A stretch of DNA of 14,846 nt from positions 1-14,846 of the forward strand of contig DATMBJ010000077.1 of NCBI GenBank assembly GCA_035559315.1, given 5' to 3'. Shown piece by piece: positions 1 through 5,891 of the stretch; positions within the stretch are counted from its first letter, which is position 1; each line of letters starts with the position of its first letter. This stretch comes from DATLZM01 sp035559315. GTDB taxonomy: Bacteria > Actinomycetota > UBA4738 > HRBIN12. Made by a program: the position numbers and the translations under genes. The notes beneath the pieces are model-generated. The model did not search any database. It saw only the letters and a program-made list of their open reading frames with translations, and was not told the origin of the DNA.

Positions 1-662
1 CGCACGCCGCCCACGGGCCGCACGAACATCGGGCCCGGGTCGGCGCGGCGCGCCGCCCGGAGGGCCGCCCGCGCCCCGCGGATCAGGCTGCCGTGGTCCC
101 GCTCCCAGGCCGCGAGCTCGGGGAACGTGGCCCGCGCCGAGAGCCGGTCGGCGTCGCCCGCGAAGAGCCCGGCCAGGAGCGGCTCGACCAGGGCCTCCGC
201 CACCCCGTCCCCGAGCCGCCGGCGCACGAGGCCGCCCAGGGACTCGTCCCCCGGGGGCGGCGCCGCCCGCGCCCACAGGTCCCGCACCGCGCGGACCCGG
301 GCCCCGAAGGGGAGCCCCGGCCACCGGAGCAGTTCCGCCGGGGAGGCCGGTACGCCGAACGCGTTCGCCGGGAACGGGAGGAGGCCACGGTCGGTCCAGA
401 CCAGCGAGCGCGAGGTCGCCGGGGCCTCGAGCGGCACCCCGAGCTCCCGGCACAGGTCGGCCGCCCAGGGCTTCCTCGCGACGAACGCGTCGGGGCCGGC
501 CTCGACCTCGAGGCCGGCGACCCGGACCGTCCGGAGCTTGCCCCCCGGGCGACGGTCGGCCTCGAGCACCGTGACCTCGAGCGAGGCGTCCGCCCGGAGC
601 AGGCGGTGGGCGGCGGCGAGCCCGCCGACCCCGCCCCCCACGACCACGACCCGGCCGCTCAC
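1..662 (-). CDS. hemY: Coproporphyrinogen III/protoporphyrinogen oxidase, N-terminal part (runs off the left edge)
   Basis: This is an FAD-dependent oxidase of the HemY/CgoX family, which oxidises coproporphyrinogen III to coproporphyrin III in the Gram-positive haem route. About 220 residues of the usual ~450-480 are present; the C-terminal half lies beyond base 1. The sequence opens with a Rossmann dinucleotide-binding motif (VVVVGGGVGGLAAAHRLL, residues about 4-21), then an acidic residue and the EADRRPGGKLRT stretch expected for FAD binding, the EAGPDAFVARKPWA segment, and near the edge a FVRPVGGV motif. The start is the GTG at 662-660, which overlaps the hemH stop as GTGA and so implies translational coupling. 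It is last of the hemE-hemH-hemY series as far as the window shows; a chdC/hemQ gene would be expected next or elsewhere. The family is clear; the exact substrate is inferred from context. Confidence 0.93.
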   Translation of the reverse strand, partial: MSGRVVVVGGGVGGLAAAHRLLRADASLEVTVLEADRRPGGKLRTVRVAGLEVEAGPDAFVARKPWAADLCRELGVPLEAPATSRSLVWTDRGLLPFPANAFGVPASPAELLRWPGLPFGARVRAVRDLWARAAPPPGDESLGGLVRRRLGDGVAEALVEPLLAGLFAGDADRLSARATFPELAAWERDHGSLIRGARAALRAARRADPGPMFVRPVGGV

Positions 663-1621
663 CCGGGCTCCGCGAGCCGACGCCGGACGACGTCCGCGAG
701 CGCGGCCAGGAACGCCGGATCGGCGTTGGGCATCTCGGTCCGCTCGAACCCGAGCCCCAGCGCCTCGGCGAGGCCGCGAGCCTCGAGGTCCAGGTCGTAG
801 AGGACCTCGAGGTGGTCCGAGACGAACCCGGCCGGACAGACCACCACCGCCCGCCGGCCCTCCGCGGCGATCCTCCGGATCACGTCCTCCAGGGGCGGCC
901 CCCACCAGGGGTCGGCGGTCCGCCCCGCGCTCTGCCAGGCGACCTCGAACCCGTCGAGCCCGGCCTCGGCCGCCACCAGCTCGGCGGTCTCCCGGAGCTG
1001 CGCGGCGTAGGTGCACCCGCCCGGGCAGGCCTGGCAGGTCTTGCAGCGGAGCGAGCCGTCCGGGAGCGTCCGCACCGGGAGGCTGTGGGCGGTGAACACG
1101 ACCGCCGCCCCCTCCCGGTGCGCCGGCCCGAGCCGCTCCAGGGCGTCCGCCACCCTCGACGCCAGGAACGAGACGAACCCCGGGTGGTCGTGCCAGCTCC
1201 GGACGAACGAGAAGTCGGGCCCGCCCTCCTCGGCGAGGGCCCGTTCCACCCGCTCGACGTAGGTCTCCACCGACATCGCCGACCAGTGGGGCGCCATCAC
1301 GAGCCCCACCGCCCGCCGGATCCCGTCCTCCCGCATCGCCCGGACCGCCTCGTGGATCCAGGGCGGGGAGTGCTTCATCCCCAGGTAGGCGCGGAACCTC
1401 CCGCCGGCGTCCAGGGCCCGCTCGAGGCCCTCGGCCTGGGCCCGGGTGATGTCGAGCAGCGGGAACCGGTCCCCGATCGCGCGGTAGCGCTCCCGGAGCT
1501 CGGCCAGGTGCTCGGGCGAGGGGGGCCGGCCGCCGCGGATGTCGGTGTAGTAGCGCTCGATGTCCTCCGGGCCCGAGGCCGAGCCGTAGGCCATGACCAG
1601 GACGCCGACGGGTTCGGTCAC
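659..1621 (-). CDS. hemH: Ferrochelatase (coproporphyrin ferrochelatase type) with a four-cysteine insert
   Basis: This 320-residue enzyme inserts Fe(II) into coproporphyrin III (or protoporphyrin IX). Visible family features are the N-terminal GVLVMAYGSA segment, MKHSPPWIHEAV, the catalytic histidine in FTAHSLP (His179), WQSAGRTADPWWGP, and FVSDHLEVLYD with the conserved acidic residue Glu272, followed by EMPNADP. Just after the catalytic His segment is an insert with Cys193, Cys196, Cys199 and Cys203 (C-x2-C-x2-C-x3-C), absent from the B. subtilis-type enzyme. Some microbial ferrochelatases are known to carry [2Fe-2S] clusters, so this is a likely cluster site. The start is the GTG at 1621-1619, overlapping the hemE stop as GTGA. 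The gene order hemE-hemH-hemY matches B. subtilis, favouring the coproporphyrin-dependent (CpfC) role. Confidence 0.95.
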   Translation of the reverse strand: MTEPVGVLVMAYGSASGPEDIERYYTDIRGGRPPSPEHLAELRERYRAIGDRFPLLDITRAQAEGLERALDAGGRFRAYLGMKHSPPWIHEAVRAMREDGIRRAVGLVMAPHWSAMSVETYVERVERALAEEGGPDFSFVRSWHDHPGFVSFLASRVADALERLGPAHREGAAVVFTAHSLPVRTLPDGSLRCKTCQACPGGCTYAAQLRETAELVAAEAGLDGFEVAWQSAGRTADPWWGPPLEDVIRRIAAEGRRAVVVCPAGFVSDHLEVLYDLDLEARGLAEALGLGFERTEMPNADPAFLAALADVVRRRLAEPG

Positions 1622-2676
1622 GACCTCCCCTCCGAGGTCCGCTCGTGGACCAGGTCCACCAGCCGGGCCAGCGTGTCCGGCGGCGTCTCGGGCAGGACCC
1701 CGTGGCCCAGGTTGAAGACGTGGCCCGGCCGCCCGCCGGCCCGGGACAGCACGCCCAGGGCCTTCCGCTCCACCGCTTCCCACGGGGCGAGGCAGACCGC
1801 GGGGTCCAGGTTCCCCTGGATCGCGCGGTCGTGGCCGATCCGCTCCCACGCCCGGTCGAGCGGCACGGTCCAGTCCACCCCCACGGCCTCGCCCCCCGCG
1901 CGCCGCAGGAGGGGGAGGAGCTCCCCGGTCCCGACGCCGAAGTGGATGGCCGGGACGCCGAGGGCCCGCACCTCGTCGAACACCCGCCGCACCGAGGGGA
2001 GGACCGCCCGCTCGTAGTCCTCGGGGTCGAGCGCCCCCACCCAGGAGTCGAAGACCTGGACCACCTGGGCCCCGGCCTCCACCTGGGCCCGCAGGTGGGC
2101 GGCGGAGATACCGGCCAGGGCCTCCACGAGCCGCTCCCACGTCGCGGGCTCGGCGTGGAGCAGGGCCCTGGCCCGCTCGTGCCCGCGGGACGGCCCGCCC
2201 TCCACGAGGTAGCTCGCGAGCGTGAACGGCCCGCCGGCGAACCCGATCAGCGGCACGTCCAGCTCCTTCCGCAGGAGCCTCACGGCCTCGGCGACGTGGG
2301 GCTCGTCCTCCTCGGGCACGAGCGGGCGGAGCCGCGCCACGTCCCGCGCCGAGCGGACCGGCTCGTCGACCACCGGTCCCACGCCCGGGACCACCCGCAC
2401 CGGGATCCCGACCGCCGCGAGGGGGGCCATGAGGTCCGAGAACAGGATCGCCGCATCGAGCTCCATCCGCCGGAGCGGCTGCAGCGTGAGCTCGCAGACG
2501 AGCGCCGGGTCCCGCACCGCCTCCAGCACGTCGCGACCGCCCCGGAGCGCGCGGTACTCGGGCAGGTAGCGCCCCGCCTGGCGCATGAACCACACCGGGG
2601 TCGCGTCCACCGGTTCGCGGCGGAGGGCGCGGAGCAGTCGGTCGTTCCTGGGAGGTCGTTCCACCGGGAAGAGCAT
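1618..2676 (-). CDS. hemE: Uroporphyrinogen decarboxylase
   Basis: This enzyme decarboxylates the four acetate side chains of uroporphyrinogen III to give coproporphyrinogen III in the cytosol. The 352-residue length is normal for the family. It carries the first signature PVWFMRQAGRYLPEYR with Arg32 and Arg36, the catalytic-aspartate region LFSDLMAPL (Asp81), GFAGGPFTLASYLVEGG, a VQVFDSWVGAL segment, and the second signature around PAIHFGVGTG. I chose the ATG at 2676; further upstream the frame is unlike the family and overlaps the receiver gene. No Shine-Dalgarno sequence precedes this ATG: the region upstream is occupied by a 17-bp direct repeat ending five bases before it. The receiver gene stops 46 bases upstream, and hemH overlaps the 3' end by GTGA, so the hem genes are very likely one transcript. 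Confidence 0.95.
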   Translation of the reverse strand: MLFPVERPPRNDRLLRALRREPVDATPVWFMRQAGRYLPEYRALRGGRDVLEAVRDPALVCELTLQPLRRMELDAAILFSDLMAPLAAVGIPVRVVPGVGPVVDEPVRSARDVARLRPLVPEEDEPHVAEAVRLLRKELDVPLIGFAGGPFTLASYLVEGGPSRGHERARALLHAEPATWERLVEALAGISAAHLRAQVEAGAQVVQVFDSWVGALDPEDYERAVLPSVRRVFDEVRALGVPAIHFGVGTGELLPLLRRAGGEAVGVDWTVPLDRAWERIGHDRAIQGNLDPAVCLAPWEAVERKALGVLSRAGGRPGHVFNLGHGVLPETPPDTLARLVDLVHERTSEGRS

Positions 2677-2681
2677 ACGGA

Positions 2682-2720
2682 GGGCCCGGCGGAGCGCCCC
2701 GGGGGGCCCGGCCGAGCGCC
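2682..2720 (-). repeat. 17-bp direct repeat, two copies, directly upstream of hemE
   Basis: In the minus-strand reading direction the gap before hemE holds GGCGCTCGGCCGGGCCC (2720-2704) and GGCGCTCCGCCGGGCCC (2698-2682). They match at 16 of 17 positions, are separated by five bases, and repeat with a 22-base period, about two helical turns. The downstream copy ends five bases before the hemE ATG, where a ribosome binding site would normally sit. Each copy contains the palindrome GGGCCC. It could be a tandem operator, an RNA-level control element, or a chance duplication in GC-rich DNA; I infer no regulator. Confidence 0.6.
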
Positions 2721-2722
2721 TG

Positions 2723-3166
2723 CTAGGCCAGACCGAGCCGCCCGCGGTCGACGAGCACGTCCGGGATGGCCGGCGCACCCACCTGGCGCGGGGCCCGGCG
2801 GCCCTCGAGGGCCTCCCGGAGGACCCGGACCAGGTCCTCGACCTCGAAGGGCTTGGAGACGAACGCCACGGCGCCGAGCTCGGCGGCCCGGGTCCGCTCC
2901 CGCCGCCCGTCCGTGGCCGAGCAGATCACGACCGGGGGCCCCGCGGTGCGGGTGGCGAGCTCGGCGAGCACGCCCCAGCCGTCGAGGACCGGGAGCATGA
3001 GGTCGAGCAGCACCACGTCCGGCCGCTCGGCGTCGATCCGACGGAGCGCGGTCTCGCCGTCGGCCGCGAGGCAGGTTTCGAACCCCGCGTGTTCGAGCGT
3101 GAGCCGGAGCAGGAGGAGCATGTCGGGCTCGTCCTCCACGATCAGCGCGAGCGGGCGAGGCGGCAC
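2723..3166 (-). CDS. Stand-alone receiver-domain response regulator (no output domain)
   Basis: This 147-residue protein is a CheY-like receiver. It begins with LALIVEDEPDMLLLL, giving the acidic pair Glu11/Asp12. The phosphoacceptor is Asp55 in VVLLDLMLPVLDGWG, the conserved Ser/Thr position is Ser83 in VVICSATDG, and the conserved lysine is Lys105 in FVSKPFE. After the receiver fold (to about residue 125) only a short tail remains, with no DNA-binding or enzymatic domain, so output must pass through a partner protein. The GTG start at 3166-3164 immediately follows the stop codon of the sensor kinase gene with no bases between, so the kinase is the obvious phosphodonor. hemE follows after 46 bases on the same strand. 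The family call is firm; the target is unknown. Confidence 0.9.
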   Translation of the reverse strand: MPPRPLALIVEDEPDMLLLLRLTLEHAGFETCLAADGETALRRIDAERPDVVLLDLMLPVLDGWGVLAELATRTAGPPVVICSATDGRRERTRAAELGAVAFVSKPFEVEDLVRVLREALEGRRAPRQVGAPAIPDVLVDRGRLGLA

Positions 3167-4657
3167 CTAGACCGCCTCCCGCGCCGGCACCCGCGCCGCG
3201 GGGAGGTCCACCCGGAAGGCGGCGCCGCCGCCCGGGGCGTCCTCCACCCATACCCGCCCGCCGCAGACCTCCGCGAGGCCGCGCACGATCGGCAGGCCCA
3301 GGCCGAGCCCGGGCTTCGACCGATGGTCGTCGAGGCGGGCGAACCGCTCGAAGATCCGCTCGCGGGCCTCCTCGGGGACGCCCGCGCCCGCATCGAGGAC
3401 CGAGAGCAGGATCCGCTCCCCCCGGGGCTCGACGACCAGGCGGACGGGGGGCGCGCCGTACTTGTGCGCGTTGTCCAGGAGGTTGTCGAGGATCCTCCGG
3501 AGGAGGAGCGCGTCCCCCACCACCGGGGCGTGCTCCGGCGCCTCCAGCTCCACGGGTCGCCCGGCGATCCCGAGATCCCGGACCGCGAGCCGGGCCAGCG
3601 CGGCGAGGTCGATCTCCTCGAGGGTCGGCGCCTCTTCCTTCCGCTCGAAGCGGGCGGCGGCCAGGAGGTCCTCCACCATCCCCGCCAGGCGCTTGGACTG
3701 TTCGGCGATGATCCCGAGGAGCTCGTCGGTCGCGCCCTGCTCCCGGACCGCCGGACGGCGTGCGGTCTCCGCCGCCGCGAGGATCGTGGTGAGCGGGGTC
3801 CGGAGCTCGTGGGTGACGAGCGCCACGAACTCCGACTTCATCCGGTCCAGCTCGAGGAGCTCCGCGACGTGGCTGCGCTCCGCCTGGTAGAGGCGGGCGT
3901 TCGCGATCGCCGCGGCGGCCTGCTCGGCGAAGGTGGCGAGGGCCCGGAGGTCGTACTCGCCGAACGAGCCGCTCCGCTCCGACCGGACCGCGAGGACGCC
4001 GAGCAGCTCGTCGCGGTGAAGGAGCGGGACGCAGAGCTCCGTGCCGGCGCCGCCCTCGCCCTCGGCGAGGAGCGGCTCCCGCATGAGCGCGACCCTCCCC
4101 GCTGTGCCCTGCCCCAGGCGGAGGCGGTGTCCCGGCGCGACCCCGTCGCCCACGGCGGCGGCGGCCACGAGCTCCTCGCCCTCGACCAGCGAGAGCGCCC
4201 CGGCGCTCGCCCCGAGGAGCTGGAGCGAGCCCCGGAGGATCACGCCGAGCACGGCGTCCAGGTCGAGGACCGAGTTCATCGCCTTCCCCACCTCGAGCAG
4301 GAGCGACACCTCGCGGAGACGGTTCGCGAGCGCCGTGTTCAGCACCTGCTCGTCGGTGAGGAGCCGGGTGAGCCGGCGCAGGTGCAGCTCCTTCTCGATC
4401 GCGTAGGCGCAGAAGGCCAGCGAGAGCAGGACGATCCCCAGCCGGAGCACCGCGGGCGAGGCGAGGTCCGGGGCCCGGCCCGGCCACATCGAGAGGACGA
4501 CGGCGCCCGAGGAGAGGGCGACGACCAGGACCACCGTGAGGATCCAGAGCTGCATCCGGCGCCGCTCCACGGCCTCCAGGGAGGGCGTGCGCGCGTCGCG
4601 CAGGCCGGCCACGCGCGCCTCGCGCCGGATCCGCTCCGAGATCTCCGTCCGGTCCAC
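3167..4657 (-). CDS. Membrane sensor histidine kinase (2 TM, GAF, HisKA, HATPase)
   Basis: This 496-residue sensor kinase has a basic cytosolic N-terminus (1-35), two membrane segments (about 37-57 and 69-87) joined by a short loop, a helical linker (about 91-118) and a GAF domain (about 120-257). A dimerisation/phosphoacceptor helix with RMKSEFVALVTHELRTPL follows; the phosphorylated histidine is His283. The ATPase domain shows an N box (NLLDNAHKYG), a G1 box (DAGAGVP), an F box (IFERFARLD) and a G2 box (GLGLGLPI). The external loop is too short to be a sensor, so the signal is probably read by the GAF domain or within the membrane. I chose the GTG at 4657 because a GAGGAG Shine-Dalgarno lies six bases upstream. 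The gene abuts the receiver gene and lies upstream of hemE on the same strand. The ligand is unknown. Confidence 0.92.
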   Translation of the reverse strand: MDRTEISERIRREARVAGLRDARTPSLEAVERRRMQLWILTVVLVVALSSGAVVLSMWPGRAPDLASPAVLRLGIVLLSLAFCAYAIEKELHLRRLTRLLTDEQVLNTALANRLREVSLLLEVGKAMNSVLDLDAVLGVILRGSLQLLGASAGALSLVEGEELVAAAAVGDGVAPGHRLRLGQGTAGRVALMREPLLAEGEGGAGTELCVPLLHRDELLGVLAVRSERSGSFGEYDLRALATFAEQAAAAIANARLYQAERSHVAELLELDRMKSEFVALVTHELRTPLTTILAAAETARRPAVREQGATDELLGIIAEQSKRLAGMVEDLLAAARFERKEEAPTLEEIDLAALARLAVRDLGIAGRPVELEAPEHAPVVGDALLLRRILDNLLDNAHKYGAPPVRLVVEPRGERILLSVLDAGAGVPEEARERIFERFARLDDHRSKPGLGLGLPIVRGLAEVCGGRVWVEDAPGGGAAFRVDLPAARVPAREAV

Positions 4658-4728
4658 CTCGGGCTCCTCGGAGGAACCATCGGCGCTGGCCGCGCCGCGC
4701 TTGAACCGGCCGGACGGCTCCGGGACGG

Positions 4729-4815
4729 CGGGAGGGCTGGGATTCGAACCCAGGAGCGGGTCGCCCCGCTAGCGGTTTTCAAGACCGCCGCCTTCGTCCG
4801 CTCGGCCACCCTCCC
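4729..4815 (-). tRNA. tRNA-Ser (anticodon UGA)
   Basis: This 87-base tRNA fold, read on the minus strand, starts with the acceptor GGGAGGG at 4815-4809, pairing with CCCTCCC at 4736-4730. The D arm begins TGGCCGAGCGG. The anticodon stem is GCGGT/ACCGC with loop CTTGAAA; anticodon TGA is at 4781-4779 and decodes UCA. The long variable arm is a six-pair hairpin (AGCGGG, loop GCGA, CCCGCT) as expected for tRNA-Ser. The T arm is CTGGG TTCGAAT CCCAG, and the discriminator base is G at 4729. The genome continues CCG, so the CCA end is not fully encoded and must be added after transcription. The gene lies 71 bases upstream of the sensor kinase gene on the same strand. Confidence 0.96.
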
Positions 4816-4823
4816 TACCGGTG

Positions 4824-4829
4824 AGGATA
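4824..4829 (-). promoter_or_regulatory. Candidate -10 element (TATCCT) for tRNA-Ser
   Basis: On the minus strand TATCCT ends eight bases before the mature 5' end of tRNA-Ser, fitting the TAnnnT -10 form of actinobacterial housekeeping promoters. No TTGnnn -35 hexamer is visible at the usual spacing. It rests on a six-base match in an otherwise AT-poor region. Confidence 0.4.
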
Positions 4830-4867
4830 CGCCGGGACCCGCGGCGGCCCCGCGCTCGGTGCGCGGA

Positions 4868-4924
4868 CGGGTCGGGTGGAACGGAGCGCCGCGGGTCGGG
4901 CGGGACGGGGCCGCGCGGGTCGGG
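4868..4924. repeat. 24-bp tandem repeat, about 2.4 copies, between divIVA-like gene and tRNA-Ser
   Basis: The nonamer CGGGTCGGG occurs at 4868-4876, 4892-4900 and 4916-4924, exactly 24 bases apart. The first two full 24-base units agree at about 19 of 24 positions; the third keeps only its first ten bases before running into the 3' end of the divIVA-like gene. The block lies between that gene and the tRNA-Ser promoter. Most of the 119-base gap 4816-4934 is this repeat and I see nothing else there apart from the promoter element. Confidence 0.65.
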
Positions 4925-4934
4925 TCCCCCGCCG

Positions 4935-5744
4935 TCAGCTCAGGGTGCCGTCGGAGCGGGCACCCCCGTTGGCGCTGCTGTCCTCGAGGACCACGACCTC
5001 GCCCGAAGCCTCGGGCTCCGCGGATCCGAGGACGCGGTCGAGGGCCTCCCTCACCGAGCGAAGCTCGGCCCGGATCTCCTCACGCCGCTCCCGGGCCGCC
5101 GCCGCCGCCGCCTCGGCCTCTCGGACGATCCGCTCGGCCTGGGCCCGCGCATCGCGCAGGACGATCGAGGCCTCCGCGCGCGCCTCGCCCGCCGCCGCGT
5201 CGGCGTCCAGGCGGACCCGCTCGGCCTCCGCCCGGGCCTCCGCGAGGATCCGGGAGGCCTCCTCGTGCGCCTCCGCCACGGCCCGGCCGGCCTCCGCCTC
5301 GGCCTCGGACCGCAACCGCTCGGCCTCCCGCTCGAGGCTCCGCATGAGCTCGGCCAGCCGGCCGGCGACGCCCTCGTACGGGTCCGCGGGAGGCTGCTCC
5401 CTCAGGGCCCGCGCCGCGTCTCGCGTCCCCCGGCCCTGCCGGAGCTCCCGCAGCTCGTCCTCCAGCTCCCGGATCCTCGCCTCCCGGGCGTCGACCTGGT
5501 CCGCGAGCGCCCCGAGGTAGGCCTGGACCTGCTCGGGCACGTACCCCCGCCAGGTGGTCTGGAACGTGACGGCGCGGATCCGGTCGCCCGGCCCCCGGGC
5601 CTGCATCCCCGGGCCGGCGAGCTCCGGGCTCGCAAGCGCAGGGTCTGCTCCTTCCGCCGAGCCCATCGCCCAGGGGCCCGGTGTCCGGGTGTCCTCGCCC
5701 TCCCCGATCGGTTCGGCCGCCGGCTGCTCCCCCCACCGGTCCAT
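4935..5744 (-). CDS. DivIVA-family coiled-coil protein with a proline/acid-rich N-terminal extension
   Basis: This 269-residue protein has an N-terminal low-complexity segment rich in Gly, Pro, Ala and acidic residues (1-55), then a DivIVA-type motif (VTFQTTWRGYVPEQVQAYLGAL, about 59-80) leading into a coiled coil. A second long Ala/Glu/Arg heptad region runs from about 125 to 250 and ends in an acidic tail. DivIVA/Wag31 proteins mark curved membranes at poles and septa and organise growth or division, while some paralogues have other roles. The ATG at 5744 is preceded by an AAGGGGGA Shine-Dalgarno. An internal ATG at 5606 would remove the unusual extension but has no clear ribosome site. Its divergent partner is the PAS-array gene. 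The motif identifies the family; the specific role is inferred. Confidence 0.82.
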   Translation of the reverse strand: MDRWGEQPAAEPIGEGEDTRTPGPWAMGSAEGADPALASPELAGPGMQARGPGDRIRAVTFQTTWRGYVPEQVQAYLGALADQVDAREARIRELEDELRELRQGRGTRDAARALREQPPADPYEGVAGRLAELMRSLEREAERLRSEAEAEAGRAVAEAHEEASRILAEARAEAERVRLDADAAAGEARAEASIVLRDARAQAERIVREAEAAAAAARERREEIRAELRSVREALDRVLGSAEPEASGEVVVLEDSSANGGARSDGTLS

Positions 5745-5774
5745 GGCATCCCCCTTCCCCCAGGCGTACCCACC

Positions 5775-5780
5775 AGGCTA
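5775..5780 (-). promoter_or_regulatory. Candidate -10 element (TAGCCT) for the divIVA-like gene
   Basis: TAGCCT on the minus strand fits TAnnnT and lies 30 bases upstream of the ATG at 5744, leaving room for a short leader that contains the GGGGGA ribosome site. No -35 hexamer is evident. This is a weak prediction. Confidence 0.3.
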
Positions 5781-5812
5781 CGCCGACCGGCCGAGGGCGC
5801 TGATGCGACATC

Positions 5813-5830
5813 CGACGTACGCGACGTACG
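5813..5830. repeat. Tandem 9-bp direct repeat (CGACGTACG twice) in a divergent promoter region
   Basis: CGACGTACG occurs at 5813-5821 and again at 5822-5830 with no mismatch and no gap; each copy contains the palindrome CGTACG. It lies in the 147-base region between the divergent divIVA-like and PAS-array genes, upstream of both predicted -10 elements. The placement suits a regulator binding site, but no regulator can be named. Confidence 0.5.
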
Positions 5831-5879
5831 GCGCACGCCCGGGGAGCTGGACGCGTCCCGCCGCCCCGGGCCGGCGCGC

Positions 5880-5885
5880 TAAGCT
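5880..5885 (+). promoter_or_regulatory. Candidate -10 element (TAAGCT) for a leaderless PAS-array transcript
   Basis: TAAGCT ends six bases before the GTG at 5892. That is the spacing expected if transcription starts at the start codon itself, and there is no Shine-Dalgarno sequence before this GTG. Leaderless genes with such a -10 are common in Actinobacteria. No -35 is recognised. Confidence 0.45.
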
Positions 5886-5891
5886 CCGCCC

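Noticed and set aside
4710..4723. Inverted repeat CCGGA-CGGC-TCCGG downstream of tRNA-Ser as a terminator.
   Set aside because: The stem is only five pairs, there is no T-tract, and such repeats are frequent by chance in this GC-rich sequence.
2585..5347. A 920-codon open frame on the plus strand, antisense to hemE, the kinase genes, tRNA-Ser and part of divIVA.
   Set aside because: It is an open shadow frame created by the strong GC bias at third codon positions. It crosses a tRNA and shows only Arg/Pro/Gly/Glu-rich composition with no domain.
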